The position numbers and the translations under genes are program-made. Below are positions 1 through 8,337 of a stretch of 55,080 bases of DNA, piece after piece. The notes below the pieces were generated by a model. That model saw only the letters and a list, made by a program, of their open reading frames with translations, was not told where the DNA came from and ran no database searches. The DNA comes from Acrocarpospora pleiomorpha (GTDB lineage Bacteria; Actinomycetota; Actinomycetes; Streptosporangiales; Streptosporangiaceae): positions 1 through 55,080 of the forward strand of contig NZ_BLAF01000025.1 of NCBI RefSeq assembly GCF_009687885.1, read 5' to 3'. Position 1 is the stretch's first letter, and every line of letters begins with the position of its first letter.

Positions 1-2249
1 GCCCGCGCCCGCGCCAGCGCCTGTGCCGCCGGCCGCCGCTGCCGCGCCGCCGCCCGTTCCGCGTACCGATCGTGTACGGCCTGAGCCTCCGCCAGCCGCC
101 CCACCGCCACCAGCGCCTCCACCAGCAGATCCGGCCACGGCAGCACCCCCGGCTCGGAGATCCCCGACGCGTGCCTGATCCGCGTCAGCGGCCACAGCAC
201 GGAGATCACCCCCTCCGGATCCCCCCGCGCGGCGGCCAGGAACGCCGCCGCGGTCGCCAGATACCCGCCCGCCGCCACGCTCGGCGTCCTGACGTCCCGC
301 AACCGGGCCTCCGCCCGCTCGAACTCGCCGCGCGCCGCCAGCGGCCACACCAGCAGCGCGTTCACATACGGCGTCAGCCAGTACTGCCCGCAGTCCTCCT
401 CCAGCGACACCACCAGCGTGCCGTGCGCGAGCGCGTCGTCCCACCGCCCGAGCCGCACCTCCACCTGCGCCAGCAGCGCGGTGACCAGCAGCCGCGCCGG
501 CACGTCGGTCGGCCCCGCCCCGGCCGCCACCCCGGCCAGGTCGGCGTGCGCGCCCGCCAGGTCGCCGCACCAGGTCCTGATCGCGCCCCTGGCGATCAGC
601 CTGTCCCGCTCCTCGCCGGTCGCGATCGCCGGATCCGGCAGCTCGCCCAGATCCTCGCTCTGCCCGGCCAGGAACGCGCTGACCGCGTGGAAATAGCGCA
701 GCAGGTCGGCGCCGGGAGCCGAGAAGGCCAGCGCCCGCCGCGACCAGGTCAGCGCCGACTGAGCCTGATCGTGCACCAGGTGCAGCAGCGACAGCGAACT
801 CGCGATCCGCCGGGCCAGGACGGGCTCCTCGGCCGGCACGCAGTGCCGCCATGCGGCCTCCAGCAGCGTCAGCGCCCGCCCAGTGTCCCCGGTGACCTGC
901 TCCAGCGCCCCCGACACGAACGCCCGCGCGGCCGGCAGCGCGATCGGCCCCGCCGCGATCTCCGACGCCCGCTCCACCTGGCCCGACTGGAGCAGCGCGT
1001 GCACCGCCTCCGCGTGGCACAGCGCCCGCTCCCGGCGCGAGGTGGACAGCTGCGCCGCGCAGGCCAGATGGTCGGCGGCGCTCTCCCACAGCCCGTCCGT
1101 CGCCTGCTCCCGCGCCATTTCCGCCATCTCGGCCGCCAGGCCGTCGTCGGCCCGCAGCACCGCCCGCATGCGGTGCCGCAGCCGGGTCGCCCCGTCGGCC
1201 ACCAGCTTGGCCGCGTCCCGGTGCAGCCGGGTCCGGTCCCGCGGGCGCAGGCCCTGGTAGACGGCCGCCCGGGTGAGCGGGTGCGGGAACGCCACCACCA
1301 GCTCCCCGGCGGCGAACCGGTGCGCCAGCAGGTCCAGGTCGACGGCCTCGTCCAGCAGCGTGATCCCGTCCGCGACCCCGGCCAGCCGCTCGGCCTGCCA
1401 GAGCGGGCACGACTCGCCAAGCACGCCGGCCGCCTCCACCAGGGCGCGGGTCTCGCCGCCGAGCCGGGCCAGCCGGTCGGCCACGTCGCCCGCGTACGGC
1501 CGGGGGGCGGGCAGCCAGCCCAGCGGATCGGCCAGCACCTCGGCCGGGGCCTGCCGGAGCAGCGCCCCGGCGTAGAACGGATTGCCGCCGGTGTGCGAGC
1601 GCAGCCGGGCCAGCGCGGCGGCGCCCAGCGTCAGCCCGCTGCGCCCGGCCAGGTCGCCCAGCTCGGCCACGCTCAGGCCGGTCAGCGAGAGCCGTACGGC
1701 GTCGGCCAGCAGGCGGCGCAGGCCCTCGGGCAGGCGGGCGTCGGACTGGTCGCGGGTGACCACGACCACCAGCACCCGGTCGGCGCGCAGGCGGCGCAGC
1801 GCGAAGGTGAGCGCGTGCAGCGACGCGGCGTCGGCCCAGTGCGCGTCGTCGACCACGATCGCCACCGGGCCGTGCTCCTGCAGCTCGCCGAGGAGCTCGA
1901 GCAGCACCCCGCCGACCAGGACCGGGCCACCGTCCGGCCCTGGACCCGACCGCCCGGCCAGCGCGAGCAGCTGCCCGACCACCCCGTACGGCAGGGCGGT
2001 CTCCATCTCCTCACCACTGGCCGGGAGCACGCGGAAGTCGGGGGCCTCGGCGAGCGCGCACCGCACCAGCGCGGTCTTGCCCATCCCGCACGGGCCCTCG
2101 ACGAGGACCAGGCGCGGGCTGCCCGAACGGGCGAGATCGAGCTGGGCCGCCAGCGCGGCCCGCTCCGCGGCGCGCCCGACGAGGGTTTCCCTCAGGTCAG
2201 CGAGGATCGTCACACTCTGTAGGAGCGCAGCGGAAGCCCCCTGATACAT
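1..2249 (-). CDS. Large ATPase-type transcriptional regulator (LuxR/LAL-like), C-terminus outside window
   Basis: About 749 N-terminal residues are visible; the gene runs off the left edge. The reverse strand reads MYQGASAALL then VGRAAERAAL, a common opening of MalT/LAL regulators. A Walker A loop, GPCGMGKTAL, follows at about residues 52-61, then a Walker B-like stretch VAIVVDDAHWAD at about residue 120, then a long helical region resembling the TPR part of these proteins. The family uses ATP and an inducer to control transcription, normally through a C-terminal LuxR helix-turn-helix, which would lie outside the window. I therefore infer the regulator role from the ATPase half. The start is uncertain: ATG at 2249 or GTG at 2213, neither with a clear ribosome site. 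It begins 5 bp after the sigma factor gene and is probably co-transcribed with it. Confidence 0.8.
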   Translation of the reverse strand, partial: MYQGASAALLQSVTILADLRETLVGRAAERAALAAQLDLARSGSPRLVLVEGPCGMGKTALVRCALAEAPDFRVLPASGEEMETALPYGVVGQLLALAGRSGPGPDGGPVLVGGVLLELLGELQEHGPVAIVVDDAHWADAASLHALTFALRRLRADRVLVVVVTRDQSDARLPEGLRRLLADAVRLSLTGLSVAELGDLAGRSGLTLGAAALARLRSHTGGNPFYAGALLRQAPAEVLADPLGWLPAPRPYAGDVADRLARLGGETRALVEAAGVLGESCPLWQAERLAGVADGITLLDEAVDLDLLAHRFAAGELVVAFPHPLTRAAVYQGLRPRDRTRLHRDAAKLVADGATRLRHRMRAVLRADDGLAAEMAEMAREQATDGLWESAADHLACAAQLSTSRRERALCHAEAVHALLQSGQVERASEIAAGPIALPAARAFVSGALEQVTGDTGRALTLLEAAWRHCVPAEEPVLARRIASSLSLLHLVHDQAQSALTWSRRALAFSAPGADLLRYFHAVSAFLAGQSEDLGELPDPAIATGEERDRLIARGAIRTWCGDLAGAHADLAGVAAGAGPTDVPARLLVTALLAQVEVRLGRWDDALAHGTLVVSLEEDCGQYWLTPYVNALLVWPLAARGEFERAEARLRDVRTPSVAAGGYLATAAAFLAAARGDPEGVISVLWPLTRIRHASGISEPGVLPWPDLLVEALVAVGRLAEAQAVHDRYAERAAARQRRPAAQALARAR

Positions 2250-2254
2250 GGGAT

Positions 2255-2857
2255 TCAGGCTTGCTCTTCATCACTGTCCGGCCCCAGCTTGGCACGCAGC
2301 GTCTTCAGGCACCTGGCCCGGGTCGGGCCGATGCTGCCGATCGGCATGTCCAGACCGGCGGCCACCTCGGCGTAGCTGGGCGGCGGGCTGGCCAGCTGCA
2401 CCCGCAGCAGGCGGCGGCAGCGCACCGACAGCTGCTCGAAGGCGCGCAGCAGCCGCCGCATCCGGGCCGCGTCCAGGACCCCCTGCTCGGCCTCCAGGAG
2501 CGCGCGTTCGGGGGAGCGCTCGTCGGGACGCAGGTCGAAGACGAACGCGTCGGCCGTGGGGGTGACCCGCTGCCTGGCCCTGGCCAGCCGGATCGCCTCC
2601 CGCCTGGCGGTGGTGGCCAGCCAGCCGCCGATGCGCTCCGGATGCTCGATCCGGTCGAGTTGCTCGGCCAGCTTCAGCCAGGTGGTCTGGCAGACGTCGG
2701 AGCGGTCGTCATGGGCCAGGCCGAAACCCCCGGTGACCGCCCAGATGAGGCCGCTGAATCGCGCCACCAGAACGTTCCACGAGGACGTGTCCCCGCACGC
2801 CGCTCCTTTGACCAGGTCGGCGGGGTCGCCTGGGTCATTCGGAACGGTGGCGTCCAA
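2255..2857 (-). CDS. ECF-like sigma-70 family RNA polymerase sigma factor
   Basis: A 200-aa protein with the two-domain layout of extracytoplasmic-function sigma factors. Region 2 (about residues 25-95) contains DVCQTTWLKLAEQLDRI and WLATTARREAIRLAR, the core-binding and -10-recognition helices. Region 4 (about 135-190) contains LRAFEQLSVRCRRLLRVQL and YAEVAAGLDMPIGSIGPTRARC, the -35-binding helix-turn-helix. The start is TTG at 2857, 7 nt after a good ribosome site (gaaggag). No anti-sigma factor is adjacent. It is followed 5 bp later by the large ATPase regulator, so the two probably form one regulatory operon. The target regulon cannot be read from the sequence. Confidence 0.88.
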   Translation of the reverse strand: MDATVPNDPGDPADLVKGAACGDTSSWNVLVARFSGLIWAVTGGFGLAHDDRSDVCQTTWLKLAEQLDRIEHPERIGGWLATTARREAIRLARARQRVTPTADAFVFDLRPDERSPERALLEAEQGVLDAARMRRLLRAFEQLSVRCRRLLRVQLASPPPSYAEVAAGLDMPIGSIGPTRARCLKTLRAKLGPDSDEEQA

Positions 2858-3081
2858 TTCGGTGCTCCTTCGGGGGGCGGCAGCAGCACAAGACGAGATC
2901 TAGCATCGATTCGGCCCAGGGGAAACCCGATTAGCGCGGCTCGCCCCGCATAGCTGGAACCCCGGCTTGCGGGCCGGAACCTCTGAATTCCCACGTGTCC
3001 CGGGAGTTTCGCGCGCGGTTTCGTCGACATTCTGGAATGATCGCGTCGATATCCCGTCGGACATCGAGGAATGACGGACTG

Positions 3082-4302
3082 ATGCCACCTTTAGATCAAC
3101 TCACCGCCTTCGTGTCTGCCAATCCCGTCGGAGCGGCCATCCTCGGCGTATTCGCACTGGTCGCCATATTCATCGCCCTGTTCGCGCTGCGCGCCCTCTA
3201 CCGGGCCTGCTCCCGGTTCATCCGTGACTACGTGGCCGTCCGCCCGGCCGAGGACATCCTCACCATCGTCGCCGCCAGCATCGCCACCGGCGTGTCCGCC
3301 CAGGGCATGTGGCGCTTCTCCGGCGACGTGCTGGGCTTCGATGGACCGCTCCGGCTGCTGCTGTTCGCGTTCATCGAGGTCGCGGTCATCACCAGCGCCG
3401 TGCGGGCGCGCCGCAACATGCGCGAGAACTACTCCGCCGGCATCGACGGCATCGCCGTGTGGGCGCTGACCGGGCTTTCCGCCGTGCTGTCCAGCATGGA
3501 CGCGCGCAGCCTGCCCGAGGCCCTGTTCCGGCTGGCCGCGCCGCTGGTCGCCGCCTGGCTCTGGGAGCGCGGCATGGCCATCGAACGGGTGCGCCTCACC
3601 GGGAGCTCCCGTATCCACTGGCGCCTCACCCCGGAGCGGGTCATGGTCCGGCTCGGCCTGGCCGAGGCCAGCGACCGCACCGCCTCCGAGGTCGACGCGC
3701 ACCGCCGCCTGACCCGGGTGGCGCTGGCCGCCAAGCGGGCCCGGGCGCTGCGCGCCGCCGGCGCCTCCGACCGCCGCATGCGGGCGGCCCTCACCAAGCT
3801 GGACCGGGCCATGGACCAGGCGGTGGAGCACACCGGGCTGGCCATCGACCAGGCCCGCCAGGAGGCGCTGCTGTCCCAGATCGGCGCCCTCTACAACACC
3901 ACCGCCCTCATCGACCTGCACCCGCCGGTGCCGTGGGAGCCGGAGGCGCCGCCGCCGATGCTGGCCCTGATGGCGCCCGACGACGAGGACGAGCGCCGCG
4001 AGTCCCGGCAGGAGACGCCGGTGGACACCATGCAGCGGGCGACCATGATCCGCACGGCGCGGGCGTACTGGGACGCGCAGATCGAGAACAAGTGGGTGCC
4101 GCGGGCGGCCGACATCGCGCGCGAGACCGGGATCCCGGTGGACACCGCCCGCGAGTACCGGTCGCTGTGGAAGCTGGAGGCCAACGCGCACGCCCTGATC
4201 GAGGCCGCCTACCTCGAGCACGGCATCGTGGACACCGGGTCCTTCCCGGCGGTCCCGCCGTCGGACCGCATCCTGTCGGTCAACGGAGCCGCCGTGAGCT
4301 GA
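3082..4302 (+). CDS. Multi-spanning membrane protein, DUF2637-like, with C-terminal helical region
   Basis: A 406-aa protein from ATG at 3082, with gagga about 11 nt upstream; an in-frame extension back to 2995 is open but less protein-like. About four hydrophobic segments lie in the first 190 residues (for example AAILGVFALVAIFIALFALR and LLLFAFIEVAVITSAV). A long charged helical part follows, then a segment near residue 355 (AADIARETGIPVDTAREYRS) that looks like a helix-turn-helix. The N-terminal half resembles DUF2637-type membrane proteins often found near conjugative elements, but I am not certain of the family. It is divergent from the sigma factor gene across about 220 bp in which I see no confident promoter. 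No function is assigned. Confidence 0.6.
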   Translation: MPPLDQLTAFVSANPVGAAILGVFALVAIFIALFALRALYRACSRFIRDYVAVRPAEDILTIVAASIATGVSAQGMWRFSGDVLGFDGPLRLLLFAFIEVAVITSAVRARRNMRENYSAGIDGIAVWALTGLSAVLSSMDARSLPEALFRLAAPLVAAWLWERGMAIERVRLTGSSRIHWRLTPERVMVRLGLAEASDRTASEVDAHRRLTRVALAAKRARALRAAGASDRRMRAALTKLDRAMDQAVEHTGLAIDQARQEALLSQIGALYNTTALIDLHPPVPWEPEAPPPMLALMAPDDEDERRESRQETPVDTMQRATMIRTARAYWDAQIENKWVPRAADIARETGIPVDTAREYRSLWKLEANAHALIEAAYLEHGIVDTGSFPAVPPSDRILSVNGAAVS

Positions 4303-4316
4303 CCCGCTCCGCTCCG

Positions 4317-4354
4317 GAAACAGCCCCTGACGCGCTGGCGTCAGGGGCTGTTTC
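4317..4354 (+). terminator. Strong hairpin terminator after the membrane protein gene
   Basis: A perfect 16-bp stem (4317-4332 with 4339-4354) and a 6-base loop. The arms are A-rich on the left and T-rich on the right, so the + strand hairpin ends in TTT. It lies 15 bp after the stop at 4302 and separates this gene from the sugar transporter operon. Confidence 0.85.
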
Positions 4355-4361
4355 GTATTCC

Positions 4362-4382
4362 GTAACGAATGTATGTCATTAC
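4362..4382. promoter_or_regulatory. Imperfect inverted repeat upstream of the sugar transporter operon
   Basis: A 21-bp AT-rich interrupted palindrome with GTAA/TTAC ends, 80 bp before the lipoprotein start and just after the terminator. Only about six of ten positions per arm match. It could be an operator for a sugar-responsive repressor, but nothing else supports that. Confidence 0.2.
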
Positions 4383-4462
4383 AAAGTCCTGACATGTCTG
4401 GCTTCGGGGAAGGCAAGAACATCTATCACATCGGGGATTTGAGCCGGTGAAGGGAGACCCCC

Positions 4463-5449
4463 ATGTTCCGTCCGAAGCCGTTGGTGCTCGCCTGCGTGCT
4501 GGCCGTCGCCGCCTGCACGAGCCCCGCGAGCCCGTCCGGGTCCGCGACCACCGCCCCTGCCGCCCCCACCGCCGCCGCGCCGGCCGCCGGTGCCGCCACC
4601 TACGCCGTCGTCACCCACGGCGGGGTCGGTGACGCGTTCTGGGACGTGGTCAAGAACGGGGCCGAGACCGCCGGGACCGACCTCGGCGTGACCGTCACCT
4701 ACGAGGGCGACGGCGACCCGCAGCGGCAGTCCCAGCTGATCGACGCCGCGGTGAACAAGAAGGTCAACGGCATCGTGGTCTCGATGGCCAACCCGGACGC
4801 GCTGCGCGCCTCCATCGAGGGGGCCGTGCAGGCCGGGATTCCGGTGATCACCATCAACTCCGGGCAGGACAAGTCCGTCGAGTTCGGCGCGATCACCCAT
4901 GTCGGGCAGGACGAGCTGGTGGCTGGGCAGGGCGCGGGCGCCAAGCTCAAGGAAGCGGGGGTCGGCAAGCTCGTCTGCGTCGTGCACGAAGCGGGAAATG
5001 TCGGTCTTGAGCAGCGGTGCAAGGGTGCGGGGGAGACGCTCGGCGGCTCGGTGGAGAACCTCCAGGTGGACATCAACAACCTGCAGGAGGCGCAGTCCAC
5101 CATCCAGTCCAAGCTGCAGGCCGACCCCTCGGTCAACGGCGTGCTGGCGCTGAACCCGGCCGTCGGCGCCGCCGCCGTGGGCGCGGTCAAGGGCGCGGGC
5201 TCGGCCGCCAAGGTCGCCACCTTCGACCTCAACGCCGACGTCATCAAGTCGGTGCAGGCGGGGGAGATCCTGTTCGCCATCGACCAGCAGCAGTACCTGC
5301 AGGGATACCTGCCGATCGTGCTGCTCAACCTCTACAAGACCAACCTCAACGTGGCCGGGGGCGGGCACCCCGTGCTGACCGGGCCCGGGTTCGTGACCAA
5401 GGAGAACGCGGCCCAGGTGGCCGAGCTCACCGGCAAGGGCACCCGGTGA
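4463..5449 (+). CDS. Sugar ABC transporter substrate-binding lipoprotein (CUT2/ribose type)
   Basis: A 328-aa protein beginning with a lipoprotein signal peptide, MFRPKPLVLACVLAVAACTS, with the lipobox LAVAAC. After a Ala/Pro/Thr linker comes a type-I periplasmic-binding fold: TYAVVTHGGVGDAFWDVVKN, then NGIVVSMANPDALR, GIPVITINSG and VLALNPAVGAAAVGAV. It should bind a monosaccharide or related ligand outside the membrane and deliver it to the permease encoded next. The ligand cannot be read from the sequence. The ribosome site agggag precedes the ATG. Its 3' end is the first unit of a degenerate tandem repeat that runs into the permease gene. It is first in a three-gene transporter operon. 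Confidence 0.88.
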   Translation: MFRPKPLVLACVLAVAACTSPASPSGSATTAPAAPTAAAPAAGAATYAVVTHGGVGDAFWDVVKNGAETAGTDLGVTVTYEGDGDPQRQSQLIDAAVNKKVNGIVVSMANPDALRASIEGAVQAGIPVITINSGQDKSVEFGAITHVGQDELVAGQGAGAKLKEAGVGKLVCVVHEAGNVGLEQRCKGAGETLGGSVENLQVDINNLQEAQSTIQSKLQADPSVNGVLALNPAVGAAAVGAVKGAGSAAKVATFDLNADVIKSVQAGEILFAIDQQQYLQGYLPIVLLNLYKTNLNVAGGGHPVLTGPGFVTKENAAQVAELTGKGTR

Positions 5450-5516
5450 CGGTCGGCCAAGGAGAACGCGGCTCGGATGACCGGCACCCGGTGACTCTTA
5501 CCCAAGGGGACGGCGG
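5393..5516 (+). repeat. Degenerate three-copy tandem repeat at the binding-protein/permease junction
   Basis: Three units begin with GTGAC at 5393, 5446 and 5491. Each is followed by a version of CCAAGGAGAACGCGGC; the first two copies of that 16-mer are identical and the third is diverged. The first two units also end in the same CACCCGGTGAC. Unit lengths are 53 and 45 bp. The second GTG overlaps the lipoprotein stop codon, and the second and third GTGs are both in frame with the permease. Confidence 0.7.
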
Positions 5517-5541
5517 CCCGGCTGAGCGGCAGGAGGCTCCG

Positions 5542-6564
5542 GTGCGGCGCGTGGCCGCGCCGGAGCGCCGGCGGGCGCGCCAGGTGCTGGCCCGGCCGGA
5601 GATCGGGGCGCTGGTCGGCGCGCTCGTCGTGTTCGCCTTCTTCGGCACGCTGTCGGAGGTGTTCCGGAGCCCGGCGGGGATCGCCAACTGGCTGGACCCG
5701 GCCTCCACCCTGGGGATCATGGCCGTCGCCGTGGCCCTGCTGATGATCGGCGGCGAGTTCGACCTGTCGACGGGGGTCATGACCGGTTCGACCGCGATCG
5801 TCACCGGCCTGGTGGCGACGCGGCTCGGGTGGAACGTCTGGCTCGCGATAGCCGTGTCGCTGGTGTTCGCGGTGGCGGTCGGCTTCCTCAACGGCTATCT
5901 GGTGATGCGGACCGGCCTGCCCAGTTTCATCATCACGCTGGGGAGCTTCCTCATGCTGCAGGGCCTCAACCTGGGGGTCACCAAGCTGATCACCGGCACG
6001 GTCCTGATCCGCGGCCTCGCCGACGTGCCCGGCTACCACAGCGCCTCCATGGTGTTCGCGTCCACCGTGTCGCTGTTCGGCGGCGCCTTCCGGGTCTCGA
6101 TCCTGTGGTGGCTCTGCCTGACCGCCCTGGCCGTGTACGTGCTGCGCCGCACCGCCTTCGGCAACTGGGTGTTCAGCGTCGGCGGCGACGTCCGGGCGGC
6201 CCGCAACGTGGGCGTGCCCGTGGTCCGCACGAAGATCACCCTGTTCGTGACCACCGCCGTGGCCGCCTGGCTGGTCGGCACGATGACGATCCTGCGGCTC
6301 ACCTCCATCCAGGCCAACTCCGGCATCGGCCAGGAGCTCATCTACATCGTCGCCGCCGTCATCGGCGGCTGCCTGCTCACCGGCGGGTACGGCTCCGCCG
6401 CCGGCGCCACCCTCGGCGCGCTCATCTTCGGCATGGTCTCCCAGGGCATCGTGTACGTCGGGTGGGACGCCGACTGGTTCAAGTTCTTCCTGGGGGCGAT
6501 GTTGCTGCTGGCCGTGCTCACCAACCAGTTCGTCCGCCGGTACGCGGAGGAGGCCGGGAAATGA
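5542..6564 (+). CDS. Sugar ABC transporter permease (CUT2, RbsC-like)
   Basis: A 340-aa integral membrane protein with eight to ten hydrophobic segments (for example GALVGALVVFAFFG, FIITLGSFLMLQGL). It carries the family hallmarks MIGGEFDLSTGVMTGSTAIV and AAVIGGCLLTGGYGSAAGA, where the GG-containing loop contacts the ATPase. Typical RbsC-type permeases are 310-350 aa, so the start at GTG 5542 fits; it has a textbook AGGAGG five bases upstream. In-frame GTGs at 5446 (overlapping the lipoprotein stop) and 5491 are alternatives but have weaker ribosome sites and add a repeat-derived, non-hydrophobic tail. It probably forms the membrane channel with the neighbouring ATPase and lipoprotein. Confidence 0.87.
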   Translation: MRRVAAPERRRARQVLARPEIGALVGALVVFAFFGTLSEVFRSPAGIANWLDPASTLGIMAVAVALLMIGGEFDLSTGVMTGSTAIVTGLVATRLGWNVWLAIAVSLVFAVAVGFLNGYLVMRTGLPSFIITLGSFLMLQGLNLGVTKLITGTVLIRGLADVPGYHSASMVFASTVSLFGGAFRVSILWWLCLTALAVYVLRRTAFGNWVFSVGGDVRAARNVGVPVVRTKITLFVTTAVAAWLVGTMTILRLTSIQANSGIGQELIYIVAAVIGGCLLTGGYGSAAGATLGALIFGMVSQGIVYVGWDADWFKFFLGAMLLLAVLTNQFVRRYAEEAGK

Positions 6565-7409
6565 GTCCCTTGCTCGAGGTTCGCGGCATCGGCAAGCAGT
6601 TCGGGTCCGTCGTCGCCCTCGCGGATGTCTCCACCCAGGTCAGCGGGGGCACGGTGACGTGCGTGCTGGGCGACAACGGCGCGGGCAAATCCACATTTAT
6701 CAAGATTCTTTCGGGCGCGCATCGGCATGACAGCGGCGAGTACCTCATCGACGGGTCGCCGGTCCGCCTCGACAGCCCGCGCGAGGCGCTGGACCGGGGG
6801 ATCGCGACCGTCTACCAGGACCTGGCGATGGTCCCGCTGATGCCGGTCTGGCGGAACTTCTTCCTCGGCGCGGAGCCCACCAAGGGCTGGGGGCCGCTGC
6901 GGCGCCTCGACATCGCCCGCGCCAAGGAGACCACCCGGCGCGAGCTCCTGGACATGGGCATCGACATCCGCGATCCCGAGCAGCCGGTCGGCACCCTGTC
7001 GGGCGGCGAGCGCCAGTCGGTCGCCATCGCGCGGGCCGTGCACTTCGGCGCGCGGGTCCTGATCCTGGACGAGCCGACCTCGGCGCTGGGGGTCAAGCAG
7101 GCCGGGGTGGTGCTGCGCTACATCATGCAGGCCCGGCAGCGCGGCCTCGGCGTCATCTTCATCACCCACAACCCGCACCACGCCTACCCGGTCGGCGATC
7201 GGTTCCTGCTCCTCAAACGCGGCCGCGGCCTCGGCGAGTACGGCAAGGACGACATCACCGTGGCCGAACTCACCCAGCTGATGGCCGGCGGCGCCGAGCT
7301 GGAGCAGCTCGGCCACGAACTCGCCGCCTACGGTGACGTCGCGGCGCGCATCGAGGAGGAGGTCGCCACCCTAGCGGCCCCCGTAAAGTCGGAGGATGAG
7401 CAACCTTGA
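6561..7409 (+). CDS. Sugar ABC transporter ATP-binding protein (CUT2, single cassette)
   Basis: A 282-aa ATPase overlapping the permease stop (ATGA). It has Walker A GDNGAGKST (about residue 40), Q-loop YQDLAMVP, signature LSGGERQ, Walker B VLILDEPTSALG and switch histidine FITHNP. Many CUT2 ATPases have two fused cassettes of about 500 aa; this one has a single cassette, like FrcA-type proteins, and so probably works as a homodimer. The stretch after the cassette (LGHELAAYGDVAARIEEEV) is an extra charged tail. It energises import by the adjacent permease and lipoprotein. Confidence 0.9.
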   Translation: MSPLLEVRGIGKQFGSVVALADVSTQVSGGTVTCVLGDNGAGKSTFIKILSGAHRHDSGEYLIDGSPVRLDSPREALDRGIATVYQDLAMVPLMPVWRNFFLGAEPTKGWGPLRRLDIARAKETTRRELLDMGIDIRDPEQPVGTLSGGERQSVAIARAVHFGARVLILDEPTSALGVKQAGVVLRYIMQARQRGLGVIFITHNPHHAYPVGDRFLLLKRGRGLGEYGKDDITVAELTQLMAGGAELEQLGHELAAYGDVAARIEEEVATLAAPVKSEDEQP

Positions 7410-8337
7410 GCCAGACCCCCGGGAGGCCGTCTGCGGCACGCACGGGGCACCAGGGCCGACGTTCGAGCTGCTGACCGGCCGGGACGTGGTGCTCGGCGGG
7501 CCACGGGGGCTGCGGGTCACCCGGACGCTGCCGAGCCGGGGGCGGCGCATGGTCGGGGCCTGGTGCTTCCTGGACGCGTACGGGCCGGAGGAGGCGGACA
7601 TGCGGGTGCCGCCGCATCCGCACACCGGGCTGCAGACGGTGAGCTGGCTGGTCGAGGGCGAGGTCCTGCACCGCGACTCGGTGGGCAGCGAGCAGCTGAT
7701 CAAGCCCGGCCAGCTGAACCTGATGACCTCGGGGCGCGGGATCGCGCACTCGGAGGAATCCGCGTACGGCCGGATCCACGGCGCGCAGCTGTGGGTGGCG
7801 CTCCCGGGGACCGACCGGGACATCGCCCCGCATTTCGAGCATCACGCGGCGCTGCCCCTCCTGACCTGGCCGGACGGGGCCGAGATAACGGTGATCATGG
7901 GTCAGCTGGCGGGCATGACCTCGCCCGCGACGACGTACACACCGCTGGTGGGCGCGGAGATCACGGTGACCTCGTCCCTGAGCATCCCGCTGCGCGCCGA
8001 CTTCGAGCACGCCGTGATCACCCTGTCCGGAGCCGCCGAGATCGAGGGCGGCACCCTGGAACCCGGGCCCCTGCTCTACCTGGGCGCGGGCCGGGAGGAG
8101 CTCTCCATCCGGGCGCTGCGGCCGTCCCGCCTGCTGCTCCTCGGCGGCGAGCCGTTCGAGGAGGAGATCGTGATGTGGTGGAACTTCGTCGGCCGCAGCC
8201 ATGAGGACATCGCCAGGTTCCGCGAGGACTGGGAGGCGGGCCGGGGCTTCGGCGAGGTCACGGGCTTCGACGGCCCGCGACTGCGCGCCCCGGCCCTGCC
8301 CGGCGCCACCCTGCGCCCACGCGGGCGCGAACATTAG
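7396..8337 (+). CDS. Pirin family protein
   Basis: A 313-aa bicupin. The N-terminal cupin carries the metal site PHPHTGLQTVSWLVEGEVLH and then MTSGRGIAHSEES, the classic pirin signature; the C-terminal cupin follows (GGTLEPGPLLYLGAGREEL). Bacterial pirins bind iron and some act as quercetin dioxygenases or redox sensors, so the exact role here is open. The ATG lies 14 bp inside the ATPase gene. It is preceded by TAAAGT six bases upstream, and a GGAGG sits directly against the ATG with no spacer, so leaderless initiation is plausible. Its stop overlaps the convergent dehydrogenase gene by 4 bp. Confidence 0.9.
   Translation: MSNLEPDPREAVCGTHGAPGPTFELLTGRDVVLGGPRGLRVTRTLPSRGRRMVGAWCFLDAYGPEEADMRVPPHPHTGLQTVSWLVEGEVLHRDSVGSEQLIKPGQLNLMTSGRGIAHSEESAYGRIHGAQLWVALPGTDRDIAPHFEHHAALPLLTWPDGAEITVIMGQLAGMTSPATTYTPLVGAEITVTSSLSIPLRADFEHAVITLSGAAEIEGGTLEPGPLLYLGAGREELSIRALRPSRLLLLGGEPFEEEIVMWWNFVGRSHEDIARFREDWEAGRGFGEVTGFDGPRLRAPALPGATLRPRGREH

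Noticed and set aside
72..2222. A 716-codon plus-strand open frame at the left edge
   Set aside because: Its Arg/Pro/Gln-rich translation has no fold, whereas the minus strand encodes a P-loop regulator through the same DNA.
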